64,000 bases of DNA from Pomphorhynchus laevis (lineage: Eukaryota; Acanthocephala; Palaeacanthocephala; Echinorhynchida; Pomphorhynchidae): positions 84,102 to 148,101 of the forward strand of contig WNNJ02002826.1 in NCBI GenBank assembly GCA_012934845.2, in the 5' to 3' direction. Positions 33,101 to 44,769 of this stretch are shown here, one piece after another; position 1 is the first letter of the stretch; every line of letters begins with the position of its first letter. The notes below the pieces were generated by a model that searched no databases, was not told the DNA's origin, and saw only the letters and a program-made list of their open reading frames with translations. Both the position numbers and the translations under genes were made by a program.

Positions 33101-33134
33101 AATACTACTTTTTAATACTACTTTTACTCGTCAA

Positions 33135-33963
33135 TTCAAATAAGGAACCAGACGTAATAGATGCTTTAAGTTCGACTCGCATTTGGACACGAGGACATAG
33201 ACATTCACGGACAGTGTATAAACAAAGAAGTAATATTAATGGCATCACTGTGATGGCAAACGACAAGGATAAAGTTACACCTGAGAATATTACTAATAAA
33301 TGGCCTTGACCTTTATCTGACATATTCGCGGAACACAATCCTAAGAACCACAATATACTGATTTCTACTCCTGTTCGACCAAAGAATGTATTGAAGCAGC
33401 CTTTAAGTAGAACGCAGACAAGAGACGATGATAGAGTGTGCAATGATGTGGCAGTCGGAAATGAAAATGAACTGAAATCCAAGGATTTGACAGATAAGAC
33501 ATTTGTTGAAATTATCAATATTAGGAATCGTGCTAGAAACAGAAATAATTGCGTAATTTTTGCTAACATCACTGAATCTTCTGCAACCAACGTTCAGACC
33601 CGTGTGGATGATGACGTAGTTTCTATTGGTAAGGTCTTTTCGGATATATTCGTTCAGGGTGAAGAGAATATTGCGCGTAGTCTCAATGTCAAAAGCTTAT
33701 TTCGTCTTGATAAAAAAGCACAACATAAACCACGATTACTTAAAGTAGTATTTGATTCTGCAGATAATACAAGAGCAGTTTTAGCTAGAGGTTATCGCTT
33801 GAAAGGTAAGACGACAAAAATTTTTAAAGATCTCTCGGTTAAGGAAAGATTGTTGCTTAATAATGCTCGTGCTAATCTAGCATTTAGAAGATCGAATGAA
33901 GAGACTGATCTAATGATAAGAAATTTTCGAGTAGTTCGTCGGCGACCATTCGTGCGTTGGTGA
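33135..33963 (+). pseudogene. CR1-C ORF1 (copy C3), 5'-truncated
   Basis: From 33391 an open frame of 191 codons covers a linker and the RRM-like domain: NNCVIFANITES, RVDDDVVSIGKVF, SLFRLDKKAQHKPRLLKVVF, RGYRLKGKTTKIFKDLS and MIRNFRVVRRRPFVRW. The N-terminal finger is absent. In this subfamily the ORF2 start usually overlaps the MIRNF region; here ORF2 has no clear start. Confidence 0.78.
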
Positions 33964-34079
33964 GTTTGGAGAGTTCTTCGAGGGATTCCTTTTTTACAAT
34001 TAGGACATCTAGCGCGCATTGATAGCACATCCAACATTACTTCTCAATTACCCTCTGCTTCTGGTATTAGTGTCGCCTA

Positions 34080-36194
34080 ATCTAATTTAAGGAGTATTTT
34101 TCCAACCAAAATTTGGTGAACTTAAGGCATGGGTCATCTCAAATAAACCAGCGATCCCGGATCTCACTGAAACATGGCTGCATCGTGATATCCCCGATGG
34201 TGAATTGCTATTATGGGATATAATTTTGTGAAAGCTGATAAAGATTCTTGGAAGGGTGGAGGTGTTGCGCTATATATTACGGCATCCTTAAATATTACTT
34301 CCACTCGTAATTTTAAAAATGAACTAGGCACGTGTGAGTTTCTCTCAGTCATTGTTTCACACTTCGGAGGTCCCTTAGGTATTGCCGTGTGCTACAGGTC
34401 GCCGCAATCATCCGTATTGAATCATGAATTCTCTACACTAATTAGTCACTGTTCTGAGCTTGAAGAATATCTACTAGTTGGCGATTTTAATATACCCTCA
34501 GCTGGTCACATCGGGAATTATGTTTTGGATAGTAGTTCTTCCAAGTCAGATGTGGATTTGTGGAATTTTCTTACAAATGATCTCATGTTAGAGCAACATG
34601 TGCAGTCGCCCACCAGATTCGCGCAAAACCAGGAATCTTGTCTAGATTTGGTATTTTCCAAATTAATTACAAGTGTGGGTAATATGAGCTATCAGAGTCC
34701 TATTGGATTGAGCGATCATTGCATGATCTTATTCAATTATTTTTATAGGTGTATGATCCCAAAAGTGGAAAATTTGATAGTGTCGAAAAGATCTTGGCAA
34801 CAAATTGATGAAGACTCATTACGAGAGGCGGCACTAAGAACATAATTCAACTGTGCTAGTGAAGACATTGAGGTAAGGTGGCATGTTATTGAATCAGGTT
34901 TAGTAGCTCTTGCAGATAAGTTTGCACCACTCCGTAGAGTACCAAAAAGTAAAGCTAAATACCCTCCTTGGTTTGACACTGAATTGCGATATGCTCTCAA
35001 ACATAGGAATCATCTATTTGAACTAAGCCGTCATCAGAATAATTTTAAAAAGCGGTATACAATGTTCCGTAATTTCGTCAATCGCCTTAAGATTACAAAA
35101 AGGCAAAGGTTTGAAGATCAATTAGCTTTACAAATTGATACAGAACGAAAAAAAATTTTGGGCTTATGTGAAAGGATCCAGAGCTCTGCTACCAGCTATT
35201 TCATCTTTAAGAGAGGTAAAACTCGAGTGACATCGCCAGACAGCATGGCAGAAGTGTTTGCATCCGCTTTTGAGATAACACCATATGCTTTCTCTAGCAT
35301 ATGTGGAGATGCAACATCACAACAGGTAGAAATTGGTTCTCCAGTTTTAACGATAACAGCACATGAGGTTTTTGTTGAATTGGCTAGGTTATCTAGATCA
35401 TAAGCGGCAGGCCCAGATGATATTCACCCCAACTTCTTAAGTTACTTGCTCCTGTTCTGGCTGAGCCATTAGCCTCCATATTTGAGCTGAGCTTGCGCAT
35501 CTCGAAGTTACCTGCTGATGGGAAAAAGCGATTGTAGTACCAATTTATAAAAATGGTGAAAAAGATGATCCGAATAACTATAGGGCAATAAGTCTAACTA
35601 GTGTTGTATGCAAAGTGATTGAGCGCATACTAAACAGACGCATATATGATCATTTGAGTTCGCTGAGAATTCTCAATAATGCACAGCATGGATTTCGCCC
35701 TCGGAGTTCATGTCTTACAAACTTATTACATGCTCGCGAAGATTGAGTTAGACATGTTGCTAACGGGTACTGTATCGACGTAATATTTCTTGACTTTAGT
35801 CGGGCTTTTGATAGGGTGCCCCACAAAATGCTAATTTCCACCCTTGAGTCTTATAAAGTCAATCGCTCCATTATAAGCTGGATTCAAGATTTTCTTAAAG
35901 ATAGATCCTTTGCTGTTCGTGTAGGTCAATGTCTATCGTCTTATCGTCCTATCACCTCAGGAGTGCCATAGGGATCAGTCTTACGCCCCTTGTTGTTTAA
36001 TATATTTATAAATCAGCTACTAGATTTAATTAAGGACTAGTGTTTTAGCTGTTGCCGACGATGTAAAGGAATGGAAATTGATTAAAACCAACAAGGATCG
36101 TAATGCCCTTCAAAATATCCTAAACATTGTTTATCGATGGTCTTTAAACACTGGAATTGTATTGAATATTAAAAAGTGTGCACATATGAGATTA
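34080..36194 (+). pseudogene. CR1-C ORF2 (copy C3), endonuclease and RT up to the nested insertion
   Basis: Endonuclease motifs: LTETWLHRDI, WKGGGVALYI, CYRSPQSS, VGDFNIPSAG and LSDHCMILF. RT pieces: NNYRAISLTSVVCKVIERIL, QHGFRPRSSCLTNLL, a frame-shifted FLDFSRAFDRVPHKM and GVP with an in-frame stop before GSVLRPLLF. The motif C region is degraded (AVADDVKEW-like). Stops and frame changes occur throughout. The C-terminal third is displaced to 39955-40649. Confidence 0.78.
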
Positions 36195-36197
36195 GGT

Positions 36198-37097
36198 CTC
36201 ATATGTGGTTTTTGTGCCAACAAACTAATCTGCAACCTTTCCAATAAGCAAATATCAACATCCAACAAGTCAACTCAAACTACCCCCGTCGTTTCTAATG
36301 TCCTTTCTCCACCCACCGACCCTGTCACCATATACACTTCACATTCCATGTCATCTTCACTCCCCAACACCCCACGTCCCGCCCTTCCCGTCTCGTTTCT
36401 CAATAACTTGCATCCATCAATCAAAATCACCTCCACCAACCTCCAATATCCTTCCACTCATAACATTTCCTCACATCGCTTGCCACCCTCTTTATTATCA
36501 TTATCCTCTATGTCTCCCGTCGTCAAACCAAATCCCTTTAAATCATCAACTGCCAGCTCTTCTATCGTGATCTCACCTACTCACATCAGTCGTCCTCCTT
36601 TACGGAAGCGCTTTGCTTCTCGCGATCGTTGCGTCATTGTCACGAATATCACGCCTTCTAACTCCTTATCTCCACAAGCACGTCTGGACCACGATGTTTC
36701 CGCCTTCAGATCCATCCTATCGTCTATTGTTCCTGCGGATAAACCATCCTTTTTCAAGGACATTTCTCCTGTCGCATTCATCCGTCTAAACAAATCTTCT
36801 CAATCTAATCCTTCCCAGCCCCCTCTCCTAAAAATTGTTTTCAAGCATCGCTCTCACGCGTCTTCTGTCCTCTCTCAACGATTCAAACTCATGTCATCTT
36901 CAACAACTCGAATTTTCCCCGATCGCGCCCCTTCTGAAATCGCTCAAATCTCTTCAGCCTGCATCGAAAAACGCCGTCGCGAGGAAAACGGCGAAACATC
37001 ACTCTTCATCCGAAACATAGACGGAAATTTTCAAGTTGTCCACACCCGTCCAAAAATTCGATGGCGCTCCACCTCTTTTATGTGTCTTCTCCACTAG
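36198..37097 (+). pseudogene. L2-like ORF1 (copy L2-b)
   Basis: An open frame of about 300 codons. The second half of the CGFC finger is present at the very start. A long Ser/Pro/Thr-rich linker follows, then the RRM-like domain: RDRCVIVTNITPSN, RLDHDVSAFRSIL, FIRLNKSSQS, QPPLLKIVFKHRSHASSVLS and FIRNIDGNFQVVHTRPKIRW. No stop is seen within it; it is a pseudogene because the start is lost. It shows that L2-like and CR1-like ORF1 proteins share one architecture here. Confidence 0.8.
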
Positions 37098-39910
37098 AAT
37101 CTTTCGCCACAACACACGGTTTCCGCCTTGTCTCCTCAACACTAGATCTATTCTCAATAAATCCGATCTTATCCTCAACCTATTCGCCAAGCAATCCATC
37201 GATCTCTTCTGCCTCACCGAATCCTGGCACTCAGATTCCGACGACCTTTCCAATCGCCGTCTGTCCCTGCCGGTTGCTCCCTAGTCGAATCCGCCCGCCC
37301 CCTAAGCTCATGCCCTTCTAAATTCTTTAATCATAGCGGCATCGTCGCATTCGCGCGTCACCCCGCGTCTCTTCGCAAAATCAATCACACTTTCAGTCCT
37401 TGCTCTTTTGAATTGCTCACTTCTCGTCATTCTAACCCGATCACTCTAGAGCTCGCCATTGAATACCGTCCTGGTTCATAAGCTCCTACATCTTTATTTT
37501 TTACCGAACTCGCTGACTTCCTTTCTCATTGTTCTTTGTCCTCAATCCCTTCACTCGTTCTAGGCGACTTTAATATCCGCCTAGACCGCCCCTCTTCCAC
37601 GGATTCCATCCGGTACATCAACATTCTATCCAACTACAATTACAAACTAATCTCCACTGCCCCACACACATATACTTGGTGGGGCACTCGACATCATCGC
37701 TGTCCCCGATCATTTTGCTGCCTACACCTCACTGTCCATCTCTGATCCTTGTCTATCCGATCACTTTCTTATCACCCTTGATCTCAATCACAACCACATC
37801 CCTCCTCACACACCTACAATCCTACGTCGCCCTTGGAGAAATCTTAACATCTCCCTTCTCCGCTCTGCCTTACTCAAATCGTCTCTATCATTACCCACAA
37901 TAACATATTCATCTCCTCACGATCTCGCCTTTCTTTTCGACTCTGAACTCACATCCACTCTCGATATTCTCTTGCCCTTCAAGTCTCACCCACACCGTCG
38001 CTTGCACCGTGCCCCATGGTTTGACATCCAATGCCTACTCTCAAAGCGTCGACTCCGCCATGCTTTTCGAGTCTATCACCGCTCTCTCAGACGTGATTTC
38101 CGCTCGATCACTCCGTCTTTCCGTGATTCCTATCTTGCTCTTCGCCGGTCTCATCTCAACCTACTACGTACCAAATGCAACTCCTTCTGACAGCATAAAA
38201 TCATCACTTCATTCAACTCTAAGACTCTGGCATACTTTTAACTCAATCCTAGCTCGCTCCTCTTCGCCGTGCAACATCAATGCCAATGATTATTAGTCAT
38301 TTCTCCAGACTAAAGTATCCACGTTGCTCTCTCACACCCCGATCTCCATCCTATCCCACTCTGCCAAGTCTAGCCTCATCCTTCCGAAACACTTTCATCT
38401 TCTCCGTGTCTCACCTACAAAAGTATCATATGTCCTCATGTCTTTGCCCAACAAAACCTCACCTGCCGATCCACTGCCTACTCACATATTAAAATCTATA
38501 TGCTCATCGATATCCCCATTTCTCACAACCTTGTTTAACTCGTCCATCCGCAGTTGTTTCTTCCCTTCACACTGAAAATCCGCAATCGTTCGTCCCTTCC
38601 TTACAAAGAACAATCGCTCGACCCCTCCCTTCCTTCTAGCTATCGCCCCATTTCACTACTCCCTACTCTTTATAAGCTCTTAGAGCGCCTCATCTTAATA
38701 CATATCAACGCCTATCTCTCCTCATCCAATCTGTACCCTCCTTTCCAATCCGCTTACCGCTCTAATCACTTCACATAAATCACATGCATAAAAGTGTACA
38801 ACGACTTACGCATTTCTCGAGACAAGGCTCTATATAGTGTTCTCATCTCCCTCGACCTCTCCTCCGCATTCGACAATGTCGACCACCTCCGTCCTCCTTT
38901 CTCGCCTTCGTTATGATTACGGCTTTTCTTCCTCCTCCGTATCATGGTTTGCCTCATATCTATCCGACCGTTCTTTTCGCGTCTGTTCTAATTCATTATC
39001 CTCCCCTCCCATTCTTATTTTTTGCGGGGTCCCACAATGTTCAGTTTTAGGTCCCCTGCTTTTCTCTCGTATGCTTGTCGATCTCTCTCCGTTTATCAAA
39101 CCTTACTCCTTTAACGTCATGCAATACGCCGGTGACATTCTAATCTATGCTCATGCACCCGCACATCGCATACACGATATCAGCATTTCTGCCTCCAACT
39201 GTCTTTCTTCTATCTACAAACGTCTCTCCAATCTCCATCTCGTTCTAAACCCCGAAAATGTCCAAAATAATGTGGATCCTCCCCCGTAAACCAAACATAT
39301 CTCCTCCCACTGTCCATTTTGCCTCATCTATCATCCCCATAGTCCACAATCTCACTTTCTTAGGCTTCCATTTCGATGATCACCTTTCCCTTAAACCCTT
39401 CGTCCGTGACAAGGTCCGCTCATCTAACTTAATTCTCCGTGACATCCGCCGTATCCGCCCCTTATCGACTTCCGTTCTTGTATGTCTCTTCTTTCATCGC
39501 TTCTTTTCCCTAAAATCGATTACTGCCTTAGCCTTTTCGCCAATTCTCCAAAATCCATCATCCTACCCCTACAACGAATAATCAACACCGCCGTTCGAGT
39601 GCTCTTTCGTCTCTGTCGCTTCGACCACACATCCACATATTTTGCAAAACTCTCCTGGCCCACTATCCACATCCGCATCAAACTCTGCCTTCTCGTTACT
39701 TTTCGTCTCATCGCTGTCGGCTCCCCATCGTTCATCAATATCGCCCCACCTCGCTATCGCTTCGTTCATATCATACCCTCTGACTCCACGTTCCTAATTA
39801 CTCCAACAACCACGGTCTCCGATCCTTCCTCGTCGCCGCCTCACTCGCCTGGAATCAACTCCCTCTCGACGTCCGCCGCGCTCCCTCTTTTATCACATTC
39901 AAACACCTCC
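37036..39910 (+). pseudogene. L2-like ORF2: endonuclease and RT (copy L2-b)
   Basis: Endonuclease: LLNTRSILNKSDLIL, LFCLTESWHSDSDD, LGDFNIRLDRPSS and a shifted SDHFLITL. RT: YRPISLLPTLYKLLERLI, FQSAYRSNH, SLDLSSAFDNVDH, GVPQCSVLGPLLFSRMLVDL and MQYAGDILIYAHAPAH. The first catalytic aspartate of motif C is glycine. The C-terminus has RIINTAVRVLFRLCRFDHTS. Several frame changes and in-frame stops are present, so it is inactive. Confidence 0.82.
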
Positions 39911-39954
39911 TCCGTTGCGTGCGCTGGCACGCATTTGCCACGTTAAAATAAATC

Positions 39955-40779
<825 letters not shown>

Positions 40780-40975
40780 GTTGTTACACCTGCCCTGGGA
40801 CACTCACTGGTGTACTCATAAATATATCACTATGTTTTCCTCATGAAGAGGCATAAACACCAGGCAGCATTCCATATATCCTCATCCGACTAAGGAATAG
40901 AACCGAATTATTCATGCATTATTCAAAGTCTCTACGTATGCCCAGTCATCCTATGTGTGACAACAAACTTCAACA

Positions 40976-41017
40976 ACGGTATACGCGTTTCGCTCTAACG
41001 GAGCTCATCAGTACCGT
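40976..41017 (-). ncRNA. Hammerhead ribozyme core (type I layout, minimal stem III)
   Basis: Minus strand, 5' to 3': stem I strand ACGGTA; core CTGATGA; stem II GCTC with loop CGTTA and GAGC; core GAAA; then C, loop GC, G and T make a two-pair stem III (A-T and C-G). Next is A at the cleavage position (GTA triplet), then TACCGT closing stem I with all six pairs. Every invariant core base of the hammerhead consensus is present. Very short stem III is known from hammerheads of Penelope-like elements and retrozymes. Which element it belongs to here is unclear. Confidence 0.85.
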
Positions 41018-41139
41018 GACTTCTATAATCATCTATACTGAATGATTTTTTTGATTTTTTTCTTGTATTAATTTGTTTTTTTTGTGAGCGGTCAAAACAG
41101 CCTTATGGCTATGACCTGTAGTAGTAATAATACGACTTA

Positions 41140-41290
41140 CAAATTAGTATGTCGTTAATTTGTAAGTAGTTCATAGGTTGTCGTTGATTGTCGTCGATGG
41201 TTGTCGTTTATTTGTAATAACAAATAATAAATAATGAATGTAAGTAGTTTTTAATTGTATGTTTATTATTTTTAACTTTAAGGTGTTATT
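41140..41290 (-). mobile_element. REL-LINE 5' leader fragment (copy E)
   Basis: On the minus strand it starts CACCTTAAAGTT, then AATAAACATACAATTAA (also in the leader of copy D), two copies of the ACTACTTACA motif, and several GACAACC/GACGACAA units as in copies C and D. The coding part is missing. It follows copy B head to tail, with copy B's target duplication between them. Confidence 0.65.
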
Positions 41291-41305
41291 ATTATACATT
41301 ATAAT
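41291..41305. repeat. Target-site duplication of REL-LINE copy B (left)
   Basis: ATTATACATTATAAT, repeated exactly at 44494-44508. With copy A this gives two independent 15-bp duplications that share TTATACATT. Confidence 0.85.
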
Positions 41306-44300
41306 TTTTTTTTAATTACAATCTATGGGTTACCCACAAATGGGCCCGTAAATAAAAATTCAGTTCAGTTTGGGTTCAAAATTCTGGACGTCCGATTTCA
41401 GATCGCGTTCCTCTGATGCATCGCGATGTCATTTTTGCAAGTAATATGCCTAGACGCGTTCTAAGCTTTGTAAGCTCGTCGGGGTATCTGCTTGCTCGCT
41501 TATTTGCCAATTTAGATGCGATCCGTCTTAAAAGTTGTGTGGCATTGTCACCGCTTCCACCTGAGAATGAGAAGACGGCGGGTACAAGAGACCCCCGCTC
41601 GAACTCTGTTATTTTTCGAGATATTTACTGCGCTTTCGCTGTTGGTGGTACTTATAGCAGGACTCTGGTGTCTTGGAAGAGTTGGACTGAGCGAAAGCGT
41701 TAAACACGCAAATGTCGAAGAAAGTTCGCTCACTCCTATCACCAAACAACCCTGAGCATGCAATGTCGAGCCTAGCATCACGGTCTTTTGTCGTTGAGCC
41801 GTTTCTAAAGTCAAAGTTTGGCGGGACTGGTGTAAGCAGCGGCTCGACTTGTACGTTATACGATGTTTCTGTTAGCTGATAGGCAATAAAATCGCGCACG
41901 GCATCGTGTCGCATCGACGGAAGACCACCGAATGGGCATGAGAGAGCATGGGCAACTGTATTAATCTGCCTACATTTACATTGAGTTGGTGCGGATTTAG
42001 GCGTAATTCCGTATCTAGAAGAAATAGAATCACAAAACTCGATGTTACTTAATCGAGTTGCTCGATCGAATGTAGGATATCCGGATAGCCATGACGAAGC
42101 CCCTGTTGTTGAAGCATACTCAATTGCGGTACACAGAATTCCACTCGCATTGCTCAAAATATCTTCTTGGTCTAGCTTTTCACTAGAGGCTTTTGCTGCC
42201 CGTAGATTTTTAATAATTGTCTCCTGCATAGAATTAAGTACCGAGCCAATATATCCTTGTATGCTTGGCTCACACACTGAGGTCGATGATCGATATTCGT
42301 TGCTTGGTAACGTGGACGGATCTCTAATGCATAAACCGCCGTTGCGAAAACTCAACTGGCATGTGCGCCATAAGATATCGTCTTGAGAAATATCAATGTC
42401 AAAAAGATGTGATATTGTAGACTTTAGTTTCAGTGTCAGAGGTGCGAACCACGCAGAGGGGCATTCACAGCATCGTTGAGTATGTGTCCATTTATGCTGA
42501 ATAGACTTAATTAGGCACACGTATGCAACCTGAGTGTCTAACTCTCCTACTTTCTTCAACTGTGACACTAATGTGCAAAGGGAGGAAACTGATGATCGGA
42601 TAAACGTCTCTATGTATTCGGCTGATCCGATTGGTACTCCAAGAACGGGTAAGCCATCCTCAACGATGGAGACTCCAGCGTTATCAAGTAACGATTGGAA
42701 AGTCAAGATGTCGTTCCCGTTGGAATATACCTTGCATTTTCCCGGATTCAAGTGTACGCCATATGAGGGGCCGAAGGATTGAAGCAACTTAAATGCTTCA
42801 ATGACATCTTGTGGGGAACCTATGAGGTTGCCGTCGTCTGCGTACCATAACTGTTTTATGTTTGGGCAAGTTCTTTTGATACGGAGTAGTAACGGAAGTG
42901 TTGCAGAGGCAAACGCTGCCATCGAAAAGACGTCGCCCTGTGTAAATCCTTCAGCAGATAGTAAGAATTCACTGTCAATTGTTAGCAGTGTCGGCTTTCT
43001 GTATAGGTTAGAAAGGACTGTGTTCAATGCTGGACAGATATTTGGCATGTTTGAGAGAGCGGTCATTCTATTCACTCTGTTGAATGCGTTGTCAGCATCT
43101 ATTGTGAGTAGCACGAATGTAGGATTTCTCTTCAACGAGTCACGAATACCGTGAATAACACATTCGGTGCCAGCACGCTGCGAGGCGCAGAATTGGACGT
43201 TCCCGCATATTGTTTGCAGTTGGGGTGATATTATTTTCAATATTGATTTAGATATAATGCGTCTGGAAACATCTCCTATTCCTATAGGACGTACGCCAGG
43301 ATTTTTGCTAAGAGGAATAAGGCGACTAGCGGTGAAGGCTGTCATCGACTCCTGTGAGATTGGATTTAATGCTAATTGTCGAGCGAAAGATGCAAGTGAT
43401 TCAGCTAGACGTTTCGATTCTGCCCCAAAGTCAACCAACATTCGATGCCATGCTCTTGCATCTAATCCGGACGGGCCCGCTCCTCCCTTTACTTTCTTAG
43501 AGTTGGCAACGATCAGTTCAAAGTCAATAGAATCAAATGCAACTGGGTGAAACTCAGGAATGTCATCGATAGGCCTGCGCAGAATGGCGTCATCAGATTT
43601 TGCTGAAGCCATCGGATGCTTATCAATAAGAATTTGTCTCACTGTTTGGCCGTCTATTATTTCGTCTATTCGAAGAGGATGCCCTCTACCATCATTTGAT
43701 TCAAGTAATTTGACAGCAGCTGTCATCTTCCCACCAAGAACAAGCTTCTGAACAGTTTTCAGAATATCATTATTTAGAGGATCATATAGCTTGTGGGAAG
43801 ACTGAGCCTGGAGAAAACGAGCTTCGTTGAGCAGCGTTTGCATATCTCCGATTGTCCAACAATCAAGTCTGCGATCGAGAATTTGTTTTAGTTGCTTAGG
43901 GTTTGCTTTAGCAGGGCGCTGGAGGATTAACTGACTGATGACAACCGCGAGTGAAAGCGAGCAATCGTTTGTGGATGCTAATTCATATATCCGTGCAAGC
44001 TCTGAGATAAATCACTTAGATCCCATGCATCTTGGTAGTCTAAACAGGTTTGGTTTCCATAGAATAACTTCATGCAATATCGACTCCACCGAGAGAGTAT
44101 CTGATGAAGATTGGAGTTGCGAGATGGTTGCAGTTATAGGCTCAAATTCTGTCTGAAGAATGTTCTGTGGACTTTTTGTTCCAACGTTTTGAGTTTCAGA
44201 TGTAGCACGTAAGTGCGATGTAAGTTGGGCATTGGTAGACGCGTGTTTGGACAGCACCGGGTTTTTCCTGGAGCAGTTAGGAGCAGAGCACGTTGTGCAA

Positions 44301-44493
44301 GGTTTCGAATTGCGCGCACATTTACAGCGAATACATTTGGCTGCACTCGTGTTGCAGTTGCAGCATTTTGATAGCGAAGAAGGTATTCCTCTAGGCATGT
44401 AGCGTCGATTTCAGAGCGTTGATTGTAAGTAGTTTATTAGGCAGTGTAATTTGTGTAATTTTTGTATGTTTATTCAATTATTATTAATAACTC
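41306..44493 (-). mobile_element. REL-type LINE, copy B (full length)
   Basis: Complete by its ends: a 95-bp leader, ORF from 44398 to 41376, and a 3' UTR with GGGCCCATTTG (41337-41347, minus strand) ending in a run of nine A. It is bounded by perfect 15-bp duplications and is the least damaged copy with MPRG at its start. The leader contains the 12-mer at 44423-44434. Confidence 0.88.
41376..44398 (-). pseudogene. REL-LINE polyprotein (copy B), two lesions
   Basis: About 1,008 codons. Domains: CXC-like cluster at residues 12-42 (KCCNCN, CIRCKC, CTTC, APNC), a linker, and RT at about 230-480 with GGAGPSGLDARAW, SRLIPLSKNPGVRPIGIG, motif A TIDADNAFN, motif B GFTQGDVFSM and motif C WYADDGN. 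The REL endonuclease is C-terminal: CKCRQINTVAHALSC, GLPSMRHDAVRD, VEPLL, ARLDI and FFDICVFN. The end has GTRSEIGRPEF. Lesions are one in-frame TGA at 44012-44014 and a one-base loss in an A run near 41615. The family reaction is target-primed reverse transcription after a REL-made nick. Confidence 0.88.
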
Positions 44494-44508
44494 ATTATAC
44501 ATTATAAT
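44494..44508. repeat. Target-site duplication of REL-LINE copy B (right)
   Basis: Second exact copy of the duplication at 41291-41305. Confidence 0.85.
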
Positions 44509-44689
44509 AGTATGTATAATAATATAATATATATTATATATTATGAATACTCTGAAGCTCTGAAATGGTAAGGGGCAATGTATATACCTTTAGCTCACCT
44601 AAACATTTACGCCATCAATAACTAACCAAAGTCCATTGATGATAAGACATATGTCAAGAGGTACGTGGACAAAATATAGATACTAAATC

Positions 44690-44769
44690 TGTAATGATAA
44701 ACCAAATAAGGCTTTATTCAACAATCTAGAATATAGTTATACAATATGATTACATGTTAGATTATCACA
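44690..44769 (-). repeat. 80-bp LTR (3' LTR of the minus-strand element)
   Basis: Begins TGTGATAATC and ends TCATTACA on the element strand, so it has TG...CA ends. It carries AATAAAGCC, a likely poly(A) signal. The last codons and stop of the gag-pol frame lie inside it. Confidence 0.9.

Larger units (their letters stand above)
36195..39950 (+). mobile_element. L2-like LINE, copy L2-b, nested in CR1-C copy C3
   Basis: It begins inside the ORF1 finger (LICGFCANKL at 36198) and ends with a 3' UTR holding the perfect hairpin GCGTGC-GCTG-GCACGC (39917-39932) and AAAATAAATCGTTTTTT. ORF1 lies at 36198-37097 and ORF2 at about 37036-39910. The host ORF2 resumes right after. It is the longest L2-like copy here and is 5'-truncated by only a little. 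Confidence 0.85.

Noticed and set aside
41416-41755. Plus-strand frames over the 3' end of REL-LINE copy B
   Set aside because: They are antisense shadows; the minus strand carries the conserved endonuclease tail.
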